DNA of 6,464 nucleotides from Ruminococcaceae bacterium UBA3451 (GCA_002378845.1 DFRY01000047.1:14867-21330), one strand, 5' to 3'. Counted from the stretch's first letter, positions 1 to 5,867 are shown. The notes: a model not told the origin generated them from the letters alone. Program-made: numbers and translations.

Positions 1-307
1 ACAAAAAAGCCGCAAAATGCTCCTCGCGCACCAGTTCCCGGTTCAGCCCCGGGGAGGAAACCTCCAGGCAGTACGCCTGTTCAATCGGATCCAGCTCATC
101 AAGCGGCGTGTTGATTGCGCGGCTCATTGCTTCGCAGTCGTTAATGCCGACCCCGTCGGGCTTATCAATAAAAATTCTTAAAAACCAGTCGGCGCCCTCT
201 TTCAAAAAGCGGACATCCCAAATGGAAAGCCCTAACCCCGCCGCAATCGGTTCGGCGAGTTTTCGTACAACTTCAACCGTATTGCCGCTCTTTTTTGCAT
301 AAGCCAA
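1..307 (-). CDS. rimP: Ribosome maturation factor RimP, 5' part (runs off left edge)
   Basis: RimP binds the 30S subunit during assembly and is usually the first gene of the rimP-nusA-infB operon in Firmicutes. About 102 residues are visible. They match the family N-terminal alpha/beta domain: GLSIWDVRFLKEGADWFLRIFIDK (residues about 29-52) followed by the most diagnostic stretch, LEVSSPGLNREL, near residue 86. The reading frame is open to base 1, so the C-terminal SH3-like domain and probably nusA lie outside the window. The start is TTG at 305-307; an AGGTGA ribosome binding site sits 6 bases upstream, and the only nearby ATG is out of frame. A leader hairpin and a promoter lie directly upstream. 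Identity is high confidence; the exact start is slightly less so. Confidence 0.93.
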   Translation of the reverse strand, partial: MAYAKKSGNTVEVVRKLAEPIAAGLGLSIWDVRFLKEGADWFLRIFIDKPDGVGINDCEAMSRAINTPLDELDPIEQAYCLEVSSPGLNRELVREEHFAAFL

Positions 308-332
308 TTCGATTCACCTCATAATACAAACA

Positions 333-356
333 AAAGAGCGGGTCGCCCCACTCTTT
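333..356 (-). promoter_or_regulatory. Hairpin in the rimP leader RNA, possible attenuator
   Basis: On the minus strand the arms AAAGAGTGGG and CCCGCTCTTT pair over 10 bp (one T-G wobble) around a GCGA loop, a GNRA-type tetraloop. A T-rich but interrupted run (TTGTTTGTATTAT) follows before the ribosome binding site. On the plus strand the wobble becomes a C-A mismatch, which fits a structure acting in the rimP transcript. The hairpin lies between the promoter and the start codon. From what is known of Bacillus subtilis, where nusA expression is autoregulated by termination in its leader, this may be an attenuator; that role is inferred. Confidence 0.6.
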
Positions 357-382
357 CATCCTTCTTAATTATTACTTAGATA

Positions 383-411
383 ATAATATCACATCAAAAG
401 TTTAAATGCAA
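383..411 (-). promoter_or_regulatory. Sigma-A-type promoter for rimP
   Basis: TTGCAT at 406-411 is separated by exactly 17 bases from TATTAT at 383-388, read on the minus strand. The spacing is ideal and the spacer is AT-rich. Transcription would begin near base 376 and give a leader of about 70 nt that contains the 333-356 hairpin. Confidence 0.65.
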
Positions 412-432
412 GGAAAAATGGTGAAAATCCGC

Positions 433-474
433 AAAACACCGGGCGCGGGCAAATTACGGTTTTACCGCCCGCGC
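433..474 (-). terminator. Probable intrinsic terminator of spoVT
   Basis: Downstream of the spoVT stop, GCGCGGGC (467-474) pairs with GCCCGCGC (443-450) over 8 G/C pairs. The 16-base loop contains its own GGTAAAACC mini-stem. Only a short T run (TTTT at 433-436) follows, a few bases after the stem, so termination may be weak. It separates spoVT from the rimP promoter. Confidence 0.5.
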
Positions 475-493
475 GCCGATGCATCCTTTTTCA

Positions 494-1030
494 CTATTCT
501 TCCATCTGCTTGCCGAGGAATGCGGCAGCAACCTGAGCCAGCTTTGTTTCGGCTTCGTCGGGAACTGTCGATTCTTCGTTTTCCAGAAGGACGACTGCGC
601 CGGTCACATCACTGGAAGCGATGATCGGGAACACAATGGATGCGGGCCGATCCACCCCTTCCACCGGTTTGAACTCGGACTTTCCGCTGCTGACAAAATT
701 ATGCCGGCTTTGCATGCACTCCTCCAGTTCGGGGGTCACGCGCCGTTCCAGGTATTCCTTGCGCGAAACGCCGGCCGCTGCGACAACATGGTCACGATCG
801 CATACCAGCGTGGGCAGATTTGCCGACTTCGATAGAACTTCGGCATACTGTGCGGCAAATGCGGAAAGTTCACCAACCGGCGAATATTTTTTAAAAATCA
901 CCCCGCCCTGTGCGTCCGTAAAAATTTCAAGCGCATCGCCTTCACGAATGCGGAGCGTGCGGCGAATTTCCTTTGGTATGACAACACGACCTAAATCGTC
1001 AATTCTTCTGACTATTCCTGTAGCTTTCAA
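494..1030 (-). CDS. spoVT: Stage V sporulation protein T, AbrB-family regulator
   Basis: SpoVT is a DNA-binding regulator active in the forespore late in sporulation, where it adjusts sigma-G-dependent genes. The 178-residue length matches the family. Residues 1-50 form the AbrB-type swapped-hairpin DNA-binding domain, with the hallmark RRIDDLGRVVIPKEIR followed by LRIREGDALEIF. Residues about 55-178 form a GAF-like sensor domain, including PTLVCDRDHVVAAAG and the end VAAAFLGKQME. The start is TTG at 1028-1030, supported by AGGAGG at 1039-1044, 8 bases upstream, and by the exact match of the N-terminus to the family. The gene appears monocistronic: it has its own promoter and terminator, and its neighbours are rimP downstream and a divergent lipoprotein gene upstream. 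Related AbrB proteins are shorter and lack the GAF part, so SpoVT is the best call. Confidence 0.96.
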   Translation of the reverse strand: MKATGIVRRIDDLGRVVIPKEIRRTLRIREGDALEIFTDAQGGVIFKKYSPVGELSAFAAQYAEVLSKSANLPTLVCDRDHVVAAAGVSRKEYLERRVTPELEECMQSRHNFVSSGKSEFKPVEGVDRPASIVFPIIASSDVTGAVVLLENEESTVPDEAETKLAQVAAAFLGKQMEE

Positions 1031-1063
1031 ACTCCTTACCTCCTATTCGGTGATGTCATTGCT

Positions 1064-1092
1064 TATTATCCGCAGGGAAAGCTTGACTATGC
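1064..1092 (-). promoter_or_regulatory. Candidate sigma-G-type promoter for spoVT
   Basis: On the minus strand GCATA (1088-1092) lies 17 bases upstream of GATAATA (1064-1070). The sigma-G consensus in Bacillus is about GHATR and CATWHTA with 17-18 bases between, so the first element matches fully and the second fails only at its first base. Transcription would begin about 27 nt before the TTG start. spoVT is a sigma-G gene in B. subtilis, which supports the reading. I found no good sigma-A pair at a suitable spacing here. Confidence 0.45.
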
Positions 1093-1244
1093 AGTATTTT
1101 ACAAGGGTGTTTCTGGAAAATTCAGCCCCCGTTTTCGCACGTTTCAGACAAAAAAAGAAACGCCGCGGGGAAATAAAAACGGAAGAAAACCCCTGAAACG
1201 CCTTTCTTTTCCAGACTTGTTTAAAATTGCGCATTTGGCACCAT

Positions 1245-1270
1245 TTTACTTGTAAACGGCCGCGTGCCGT
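1245..1270. promoter_or_regulatory. Two inverted repeats over the lipoprotein promoter, possible operator
   Basis: TTTAC-TT-GTAAA (1245-1256) overlaps the -35 element, and ACGGC-CGCGT-GCCGT (1256-1270) fills most of the spacer between -35 and -10. Inverted repeats at these positions are typical of repressor sites, but each arm is only 5 bp, so chance is a real alternative. I do not recognise a specific regulator. Confidence 0.25.
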
Positions 1271-1278
1271 ACTATAAT
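1250..1278 (+). promoter_or_regulatory. Sigma-A-type promoter for the lipoprotein gene
   Basis: TTGTAA (1250-1255), a 17-base spacer and a perfect TATAAT (1273-1278) form a strong vegetative promoter. Transcription would begin near 1285, about 34 nt before the TTG start. Confidence 0.75.
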
Positions 1279-1318
1279 AAAGCGTAGCAGTCTTACGGAT
1301 AAAATTGGAGGTTTTACT

Positions 1319-1774
1319 TTGAAAAAGTTGATAAAATTTTGCGCCGCTGTGCTGGCGGCCGTCACCATGCTTTCCCTTACCGCATGTTCCGCGCGGTCTG
1401 CGATTACCGCCGATGATTTTTCCAAACAGGCAAAAGCACAGGGCTTCACCGTGAAAGAGTCTACTTCTTCCAACGCAGATGTGGACAAGTACCTGACTGC
1501 AACCAAAGAAGAGGCCGGCACCGAGCTGGTGTTCATTTCGTTTAAGTCCGATTCCGCAGCCGAATCCCTTTACACTTCCCTGAAAAAAAGCATTTCCGAA
1601 GGCGCACCCGCAACAGGGAAAACCTTGGATTCCGCAACATATAACAAATATACGCTGGCAAACGGGGAACTGAACCACACTTTGGCACGCATGGACGCCA
1701 CGTTAGTGTATGGCAAAGCGAATTCCACTAATCAGGACCAGGTGGACGAATTTTTCAAAGCGATAAAATACTGA
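1319..1774 (+). CDS. Small secreted lipoprotein of unknown function
   Basis: The 151-residue product begins with a classic lipoprotein signal: MKKLIKF, a hydrophobic stretch of about 12 residues, then the lipobox LTAC with Cys at residue 23. The mature protein would be lipid-anchored on the outer face of the membrane. It starts SARSAITADDFSKQAKAQGF and has a C-terminal pattern (NKYTLANGEL, then LARMDATLVYGKA, ending DEFFKAIKY) that I associate with small uncharacterised Clostridia lipoproteins sharing an 'ITADDF...GFTV' opening; that link is from memory. The start is TTG at 1319-1321, with GGAGG at 1307-1311, 7 bases away. The gene has its own promoter and terminator, so it is a single transcription unit, convergent with the Rnf-like operon. 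No catalytic motif is visible, and I do not assign a function. Confidence 0.85.
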   Translation: MKKLIKFCAAVLAAVTMLSLTACSARSAITADDFSKQAKAQGFTVKESTSSNADVDKYLTATKEEAGTELVFISFKSDSAAESLYTSLKKSISEGAPATGKTLDSATYNKYTLANGELNHTLARMDATLVYGKANSTNQDQVDEFFKAIKY

Positions 1775-1778
1775 GTTT

Positions 1779-1811
1779 AGCTCCCGGAAAACCGGGGGCT
1801 GTTTTATTTTT
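1779..1811 (+). terminator. Intrinsic terminator of the lipoprotein gene
   Basis: AGCTCCCGG (1779-1787) and CCGGGGGCT (1792-1800) pair over 9 bp with one T-G wobble around an AAAA loop, followed by GTTTTATTTTT. It begins 5 bases after the stop codon. Confidence 0.88.
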
Positions 1812-1826
1812 ACAATTTACAGAAAG

Positions 1827-1863
1827 AAAAACCGTCGGAGGAATAACCCCGGCGGCTTTTTTT
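1827..1863. terminator. Bidirectional terminator between convergent transcripts
   Basis: CCGTCGG (1832-1838) pairs with CCGGCGG (1849-1855). The plus strand has a T-G wobble and a run of seven T (1857-1863). The minus strand has one C-A mismatch but is followed by TTTTTCTTT. It can therefore back up the lipoprotein terminator and also end the rpe-rnf operon coming from the right. Confidence 0.65.
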
Positions 1864-1874
1864 ATGACACAGAG

Positions 1875-1900
1875 CGGGGCAGAAAATCTAACTTGCCCCG
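1875..1900 (-). other. Hairpin at the 3' end of the rnf-like operon transcript
   Basis: CGGGGCA and TGCCCCG pair perfectly over 7 bp with a 12-base loop, 27 bases after the rnfA-like stop. No T run follows directly on the minus strand (CTCTGTGTC comes next), so it is more likely a 3'-end stabilising structure than a terminator by itself. The 1827-1863 hairpin follows it. Confidence 0.4.
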
Positions 1901-1926
1901 AACTGTTTTCACCCTATTTTATTCCG

Positions 1927-2517
1927 TTAAAACAGCTTTGTTCCGGTAAACCCGGCAAATGCCAAAGAAAGTATCCCCACATAAATCAGCACCGCCGGCA
2001 GGCCGCTGAACGCCTTTGGCATATCGCCGTTTTTATAACGGGCAATTGCATGCGCCAGTACGGAAGCCGCCAGAAAAAACGCCGCGCCCGTGCCCAAAGC
2101 AAAGGCTACGGAATTTGCAACATCGAGCTTAAAGCTTTTCTGCACATACGGCATGGAAAGCACCACGGTGTTAATGGCGGCGGGCCACAAAACTTCGCCG
2201 TGCTCCTTAAAAAAGGACGAAGCCAGATATTTCAGCACAAAAGCCGCAATCAGGTACACTGCGGCAGTACACAGTGCAAAAATAACCGGACGAAGATAAA
2301 TCAGCAAGTCACTGGACGCCAGAACCGGCGCGAGCAGTGCGCTTATTACACTGGAAATCAGCGTAAAAACCGTAATGAATACGGAATACAAGGCCAGTGT
2401 ACGCGGTCTGCGCGCGGCGCGCAGCACCATACTGAACCCGATGCCGCCGGAAAACAGAATATTTTCCGCTGTAACCGCCATAAGGGCGGTCAGCAGAAGC
2501 TGTACAAATTCCGTCAT
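1927..2517 (-). CDS. rnfA: RnfA/NqrE-like membrane subunit lacking the cluster cysteines
   Basis: In canonical Rnf, RnfA pairs with RnfE in the membrane and the two share an iron-sulfur cluster. This 196-residue protein has the normal length, about six membrane segments, and the typical C-terminal block MPKAFSGLPAVLIYVGILSL-AFAGF (residues 166-190), which corresponds to the RnfA pattern P-A-P-F-R-G...G-L-M-S-L-A-F-M-G-F. The two ligand motifs are altered. The family G-L-C-P region reads GFSM, so the cysteine is Ser29; the T-N-C-A-V-L-G motif reads INTVVLS, so the cysteine is Thr117. Cys83, in a membrane segment, is the only cysteine left. Start ATG overlaps the rnfE-like stop as ATGA, with AGGAGG about 8 bases upstream. 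It is last in the operon, where rnfB would normally follow. Family membership is fairly sure; normal electron transfer is doubtful. Confidence 0.85.
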   Translation of the reverse strand: MTEFVQLLLTALMAVTAENILFSGGIGFSMVLRAARRPRTLALYSVFITVFTLISSVISALLAPVLASSDLLIYLRPVIFALCTAAVYLIAAFVLKYLASSFFKEHGEVLWPAAINTVVLSMPYVQKSFKLDVANSVAFALGTGAAFFLAASVLAHAIARYKNGDMPKAFSGLPAVLIYVGILSLAFAGFTGTKLF

Positions 2518-3185
2518 GAACGTGCCCTCCTCTTTTCCGCCTTCTTCTCGCGCTTCTGGTTAATCCACTGAAGAAACGCGGCCAAAAAGCCCAAAAGAAT
2601 AAACCCGAAAAACGGAAGGGAAACCCCTTTGTCCGCTGTGCCGTAAGTTCCCATGTTGGTGTGCCACACGCCGCCCTTAAGCCAAAGCTCGCGAACAACC
2701 GCACTGATGCTGATAACCGCAGCAAAGCCAAGGGAAGTTCCCAGTGCGTCGGAGGCGACCGCCCAGCCGATATGCGTGGGCGCATAGTCGTTGGCCCGAA
2801 CAAGAATCAGCGAATTGCAAATCATCAGTCCGCCGAACATGCCCAGTGCGGTAATGGAATCGGGGATCAGGTGATCGGTCAGCCAGGCGGCGGGAAGGTA
2901 GAATACCGCCGTAGAAGCCAGCACAACGCCCGGCCTTACCCAATGCGGAACCATTTCGCCCACAAGGCAGGAAAACAGACCGGTGGGCAGAGCAATAAAG
3001 AAAAACAGAACGGAAAGTTCCACCGCGTTGCGCAGGTTGTACCCCGCGGCAACAATCGGATAAATTCCGAGTGCGCCCACCAGAACCGGGTTTTTAAAAA
3101 ACAGGCCGTTAAAAAATATTTTGGAGGTTTCAGGGAATATATGCTGACGGCTCTGGCTGCTCTTGTTTCGGTTACTAGGCTTCAC
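2514..3185 (-). CDS. rnfE: RnfE/NqrD-like membrane subunit with altered cluster ligands
   Basis: RnfE is the pseudo-symmetric partner of RnfA. The 223-residue product shows the family signature KNPVLVGALGIYP (residues 31-43), then several membrane helices, then LILVRANDYA (126-135), which aligns with the usual G-R-A-E-A-F-A block, and a C-terminal helix with a basic tail (QKREKKAEKRRARS). The usual G-L-C-P cysteine is Tyr42. The usual V-N-C is read as I-C-N-S, so the ligand position is Ser125 with a cysteine two residues earlier (Cys123). The protein carries a hydrophilic extension of about 24 residues before the family start. Start is GTG, with a strong GGAGGGGTGA at 3191-3200; the gene overlaps the rnfD-like end by 11 bases. 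In canonical operons rnfG lies between D and E; here there is no room for it. The family call is firm, the redox role uncertain. Confidence 0.87.
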   Translation of the reverse strand: MKPSNRNKSSQSRQHIFPETSKIFFNGLFFKNPVLVGALGIYPIVAAGYNLRNAVELSVLFFFIALPTGLFSCLVGEMVPHWVRPGVVLASTAVFYLPAAWLTDHLIPDSITALGMFGGLMICNSLILVRANDYAPTHIGWAVASDALGTSLGFAAVISISAVVRELWLKGGVWHTNMGTYGTADKGVSLPFFGFILLGFLAAFLQWINQKREKKAEKRRARS

Positions 3186-4152
3186 TCAGCTCACCCCTCC
3201 ATCCCTTTGCGCGGCAGATAATATCGTCAATCAGCGGCGCGCAGGCATTCGCAATCAGCACCGCAAATGCGGCGCCCTGTTCGAACGCACCGTAAAAACG
3301 GAACAGCATTACCAGCACGCCCGCAAATGCACCGTAAAGGCACCGCCCAAACGCAGTGTGCGGCGAAGTTACCGGGTCGGTAACAAGGAACACAGAGCAG
3401 AAAAACAGCGAGCCGGAAAGCAGCTCGTATTTTACCGAAGTGAGCGGGTCGCAGGCAATGCGCGGAAAAAGCGCGGCAATCAGCGCCGCTGCGATTAAAA
3501 AGCAAACCGTAATTTCCAGCCGTGCGGTGCGCTTTAAAAACAAGTACAACCCGCAGGCGCCAACCACCAGAACCGTTGTGGTGCCGATTGGCCCCGGAAA
3601 ATTGCCCCACAGCATTTCAAACGGAACAATGCCCGGTTTTAAACCGCTTTTCAGCACCGCCGCAGGCGACGCAGCCAGCGGAACAATACTGTTGGCAAAC
3701 GGCGGAAGCACCGCGCCGGACTCAGGATTAAAATAGGAAAAAATCAGCTGCGGCCAGCAAATCGCCGCAAAGGCAAATCCGGCTGCGGCCGGGTTAAACG
3801 GGTTGCGCCCGGTGGAACCGAACGGCCCCTTCGCAACTAAAATGGCAAATCCGCCCGCCGCACTGGGGAGCCACATGGGAGCGTTCACCGGCATGAGCAA
3901 TACAATGATCAGTCCCGTCACCATAGACGAACAGTCGCTGATGCCGGTGCTTTTTGTCTGAACCAGATTAAACAGGATTTCCGTTACGGCGCAGACGGCT
4001 GCGGTAAGCGCCGCCATAACCGCAGGGCGCGGCCCGAAGCGGATGACCGGTAAAATCAGCAGAAGCGCCAGCGCAAACAGCACGTCGCGCATCATGGAGG
4101 CAACGGAGGTTTCCCTTCTGATAAAAGGGCCCCGCATTTTTTGTAAGGTCAA
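3175..4152 (-). CDS. rnfD: RnfD/NqrB-like membrane subunit with degenerate flavin site
   Basis: RnfD is the large polytopic Rnf subunit that normally carries a covalent FMN. This 325-residue protein has normal length and many membrane helices. Clear family motifs are SSMVTGLIIVLLMP (residues 75-88), GRNPFNPAAAGFAF (115-128), TDPVTSP (258-264) and the end NACAPLIDD (302-310). The FMN attachment motif S-G-A-T-P is not present; the aligned stretch is LAASP (159-163), which keeps a hydroxyl residue, Ser162, at the attachment position but loses the glycine and the first serine. Flavinylation by ApbE is therefore doubtful. Start is TTG at 4150-4152, overlapping the rnfC-like stop in TTGA with a weak GGTGA upstream; the ATG at codon 6 has no ribosome binding site. 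The tight overlap suggests translational coupling. Confidence 0.88.
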   Translation of the reverse strand: MTLQKMRGPFIRRETSVASMMRDVLFALALLLILPVIRFGPRPAVMAALTAAVCAVTEILFNLVQTKSTGISDCSSMVTGLIIVLLMPVNAPMWLPSAAGGFAILVAKGPFGSTGRNPFNPAAAGFAFAAICWPQLIFSYFNPESGAVLPPFANSIVPLAASPAAVLKSGLKPGIVPFEMLWGNFPGPIGTTTVLVVGACGLYLFLKRTARLEITVCFLIAAALIAALFPRIACDPLTSVKYELLSGSLFFCSVFLVTDPVTSPHTAFGRCLYGAFAGVLVMLFRFYGAFEQGAAFAVLIANACAPLIDDIICRAKGWRGELSEA

Positions 4153-5171
4153 TTGAAGTCACCGCTTTTCTTGATTGCCGCAGCTTTGTTTACCATGCCC
4201 GAAAGATCGATTCCCGACGGACAGACAAGGGAACACGAGGCGCAGCCAATGCAGCGCTGTGCGTTCAGCAGACGGAGCGGATTTGGCTTTTCCCGCTCCA
4301 TTTCCTGTAAAATTCGCCACGGAATAATTCCACGGGGGCAGGCGCGCGTACAGCGCCCGCAGCCGACGCAGGTATATGTTTTATGCAGCGGCCGCCGGAT
4401 CAGGGCGATCACGCAGCGTGTGTTTGCCGTAATGGGAGCGGTAAGGTCGGTTACTGTTTTTCCCGTAACCGAGGAACCGGTAATGACAAGGCGAGTACGC
4501 TCGCTTACGCCGCAAAAGTCAAACAGGCTTTGCAGCGGCATGCCGATGCGCGCCCTTAGGTTGCACCAGGTTTCCACGCCTTCGCCCGCCACGGTAACGA
4601 CCGTGGTATTCTGCGCTTCCCCGTCGTCTACGGCGGCGGTCAGCGCGGCACAGGCCTGTGCCCCCACATACGCGGTCTTTTTGTTGCCAAACCGCCGCTT
4701 CAGCAGCGCGCGGGCAGGGTAACGTTCCCCTGCGGCAATCAGGTCGGCGCGCGGGTTAATCTTCTTAATCCGTTTTGCTTCCCGTGCCGTGGCAACCACT
4801 ATTTTATTTGCCTTTGCCCCGCAGGCTTTGGAAATAAACACCAACCCCGCAATAATTGCATCCGTGTTTTCACGCAGCGTGGCAATGGCGCTTGTAGTAT
4901 AGGGGTCCTCATCCAGACAGCAGGCCAATACAATATCAATTTTCATCTGGCGCATCCGCTTCAGCTTCTGGCAGAGCGGCACTCCGTCGAACTCATCAAT
5001 AATATTCGCCGACTCCGCCGCCGCGATAATCGCGTCCGCACCGAAGTTCCCTTTGGGGGGCATAAAATATTTCTCCTTGGGGAAGCTGTCCGGAACCGGC
5101 AGTACCTGAATGGGATATTTCAGGGATTCGACCTTATGCTGTTCCAGTCTTACGCCACGTCGAACGATCAC
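4149..5171 (-). CDS. rnfC: Shortened RnfC-like iron-sulfur protein
   Basis: RnfC is the peripheral cytoplasmic Rnf subunit that exchanges electrons with NADH through FMN. This version has 340 residues against about 430 or more usually. Residues 1-30 still resemble the family opening (RGVRLEQHK, then PIQVLPVPDSF). The barrel-sandwich domain that normally follows is missing, and the sequence resumes at about residue 45. The Gly-rich flavin/NADH loop (G-G-A-G-F-P) is replaced by IIDEFDGVPLCQ, and the E-C-E-P-Y motif by LDEDPY (86-91). The C-terminus has both iron-sulfur motifs intact: CVGCGRCTRACP (Cys268, 271, 274, 278) and CIGCASCSLVCP (Cys307, 310, 313, 317), which should bind two [4Fe-4S] clusters. 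Start is GTG at 5169-5171 behind GGGAGGTGA, with an in-frame TGA just upstream excluding a longer form. It lies 26 bases after rpe. PduS is a relative, but the rnfDEA neighbours favour RnfC-like. Confidence 0.85.
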   Translation of the reverse strand: MIVRRGVRLEQHKVESLKYPIQVLPVPDSFPKEKYFMPPKGNFGADAIIAAAESANIIDEFDGVPLCQKLKRMRQMKIDIVLACCLDEDPYTTSAIATLRENTDAIIAGLVFISKACGAKANKIVVATAREAKRIKKINPRADLIAAGERYPARALLKRRFGNKKTAYVGAQACAALTAAVDDGEAQNTTVVTVAGEGVETWCNLRARIGMPLQSLFDFCGVSERTRLVITGSSVTGKTVTDLTAPITANTRCVIALIRRPLHKTYTCVGCGRCTRACPRGIIPWRILQEMEREKPNPLRLLNAQRCIGCASCSLVCPSGIDLSGMVNKAAAIKKSGDFN

Positions 5172-5197
5172 GCCGCATCACCTCCCGTAATGTATCT

Positions 5198-5836
5198 TTA
5201 TAACGCTGCCGCCTTCAGTTCGGCAATCGCAGCCTTCGCGTCTTCCGCCTTGAACACGCTTGTCCCTGCTACGCACACATCGACGCCGGCCTGCGCGGCA
5301 GTGTGGATGGTGCGGTCCTGAATACCGCCGTCCACCTGAACCACCAGGTCAGGTTTTTTCGCCTTCAGGGCGCGCACCTTGGGCATCATGTCCTCCATAA
5401 AGCTCTGGCCGCCGAAGCCGGGCTCCACGGTCATGACCAGAACCATGTACAGCTGGTCAAGGTAAGGGTAAACGGCTTCCACCGGCGTGCCGGGCTTAAT
5501 GGCAATGGCAGGCTTGGCGCCCCCGTCACGAATGGCGGCGATAGTTTTTGCCGTGTCGGAATCCGACTCAATATGGAACGAAATAATATCCGCACCGGCT
5601 TTCAAAAAATCGGGAATATAACGCAGCGGCTCGCTGATCATCAGGTGCACGTCAAAGGGCATGTCCGTTTCTTTGCGAACCGCGGCGACGACCGGCGCCC
5701 CGAAAGTAAGGTTCGGCACAAAGTGCCCGTCCATAATATCCAGATGAATCCAGTCCGCACCGGACTTGTCCATTCTTTTTACTTCATTTCCCAGCTGCGC
5801 AAAATCCGCAGAAAGCACCGAAGGTGCAATTAACAT
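5198..5836 (-). CDS. rpe: Ribulose-phosphate 3-epimerase
   Basis: Rpe interconverts ribulose 5-phosphate and xylulose 5-phosphate in the cytoplasmic pentose phosphate pathway. The 212-residue TIM-barrel protein has the full family set: APSVLSADF (residues 4-12), HLDIMDGHFVPN (31-42), DVHLMI (62-67), VEPGFGGQSF (137-146) and VDGGI (168-172). Expected metal and catalytic residues His31, Asp33, His64 and Asp169 are present. I chose ATG at 5834-5836 because GGGGGA lies at the right distance upstream and the protein then begins MLIAPS as in the family. A longer form from ATG 5857 is unlikely, since it would leave only a few bases of leader after the promoter. Rpe is the first gene of the operon and shares it with the rnf-like genes; the usual neighbour rsgA is not seen. 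Confidence 0.97.
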   Translation of the reverse strand: MLIAPSVLSADFAQLGNEVKRMDKSGADWIHLDIMDGHFVPNLTFGAPVVAAVRKETDMPFDVHLMISEPLRYIPDFLKAGADIISFHIESDSDTAKTIAAIRDGGAKPAIAIKPGTPVEAVYPYLDQLYMVLVMTVEPGFGGQSFMEDMMPKVRALKAKKPDLVVQVDGGIQDRTIHTAAQAGVDVCVAGTSVFKAEDAKAAIAELKAAAL

Positions 5837-5867
5837 GTTCCATTCCCCCGTAAACATACTTTGTTTT

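Noticed and set aside
621..1196. 191-codon plus-strand frame
   Set aside because: It is antisense to spoVT, which has complete family motifs and a ribosome binding site; the frame is a shadow.
1043..1678. 211-codon minus-strand frame
   Set aside because: It is antisense to the lipoprotein gene, covers its promoter, is rich in Cys, Gly and Phe in an unnatural way, and is a shadow frame.
2309..2803. 164-codon minus-strand frame across the rnfE/rnfA junction
   Set aside because: It overlaps both genes in another frame, lacks membrane character and is Arg-rich, as expected for a shadow.
5303..5833. 176-codon plus-strand frame
   Set aside because: It is antisense to rpe, whose protein motifs are complete; the His/Arg-rich composition is typical of a shadow frame.
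5837..5857. Longer rpe start at ATG 5857
   Set aside because: The promoter would leave only a few bases of leader and there is no ribosome binding site, while the ATG at 5836 has GGGGGA upstream and gives the family N-terminus.
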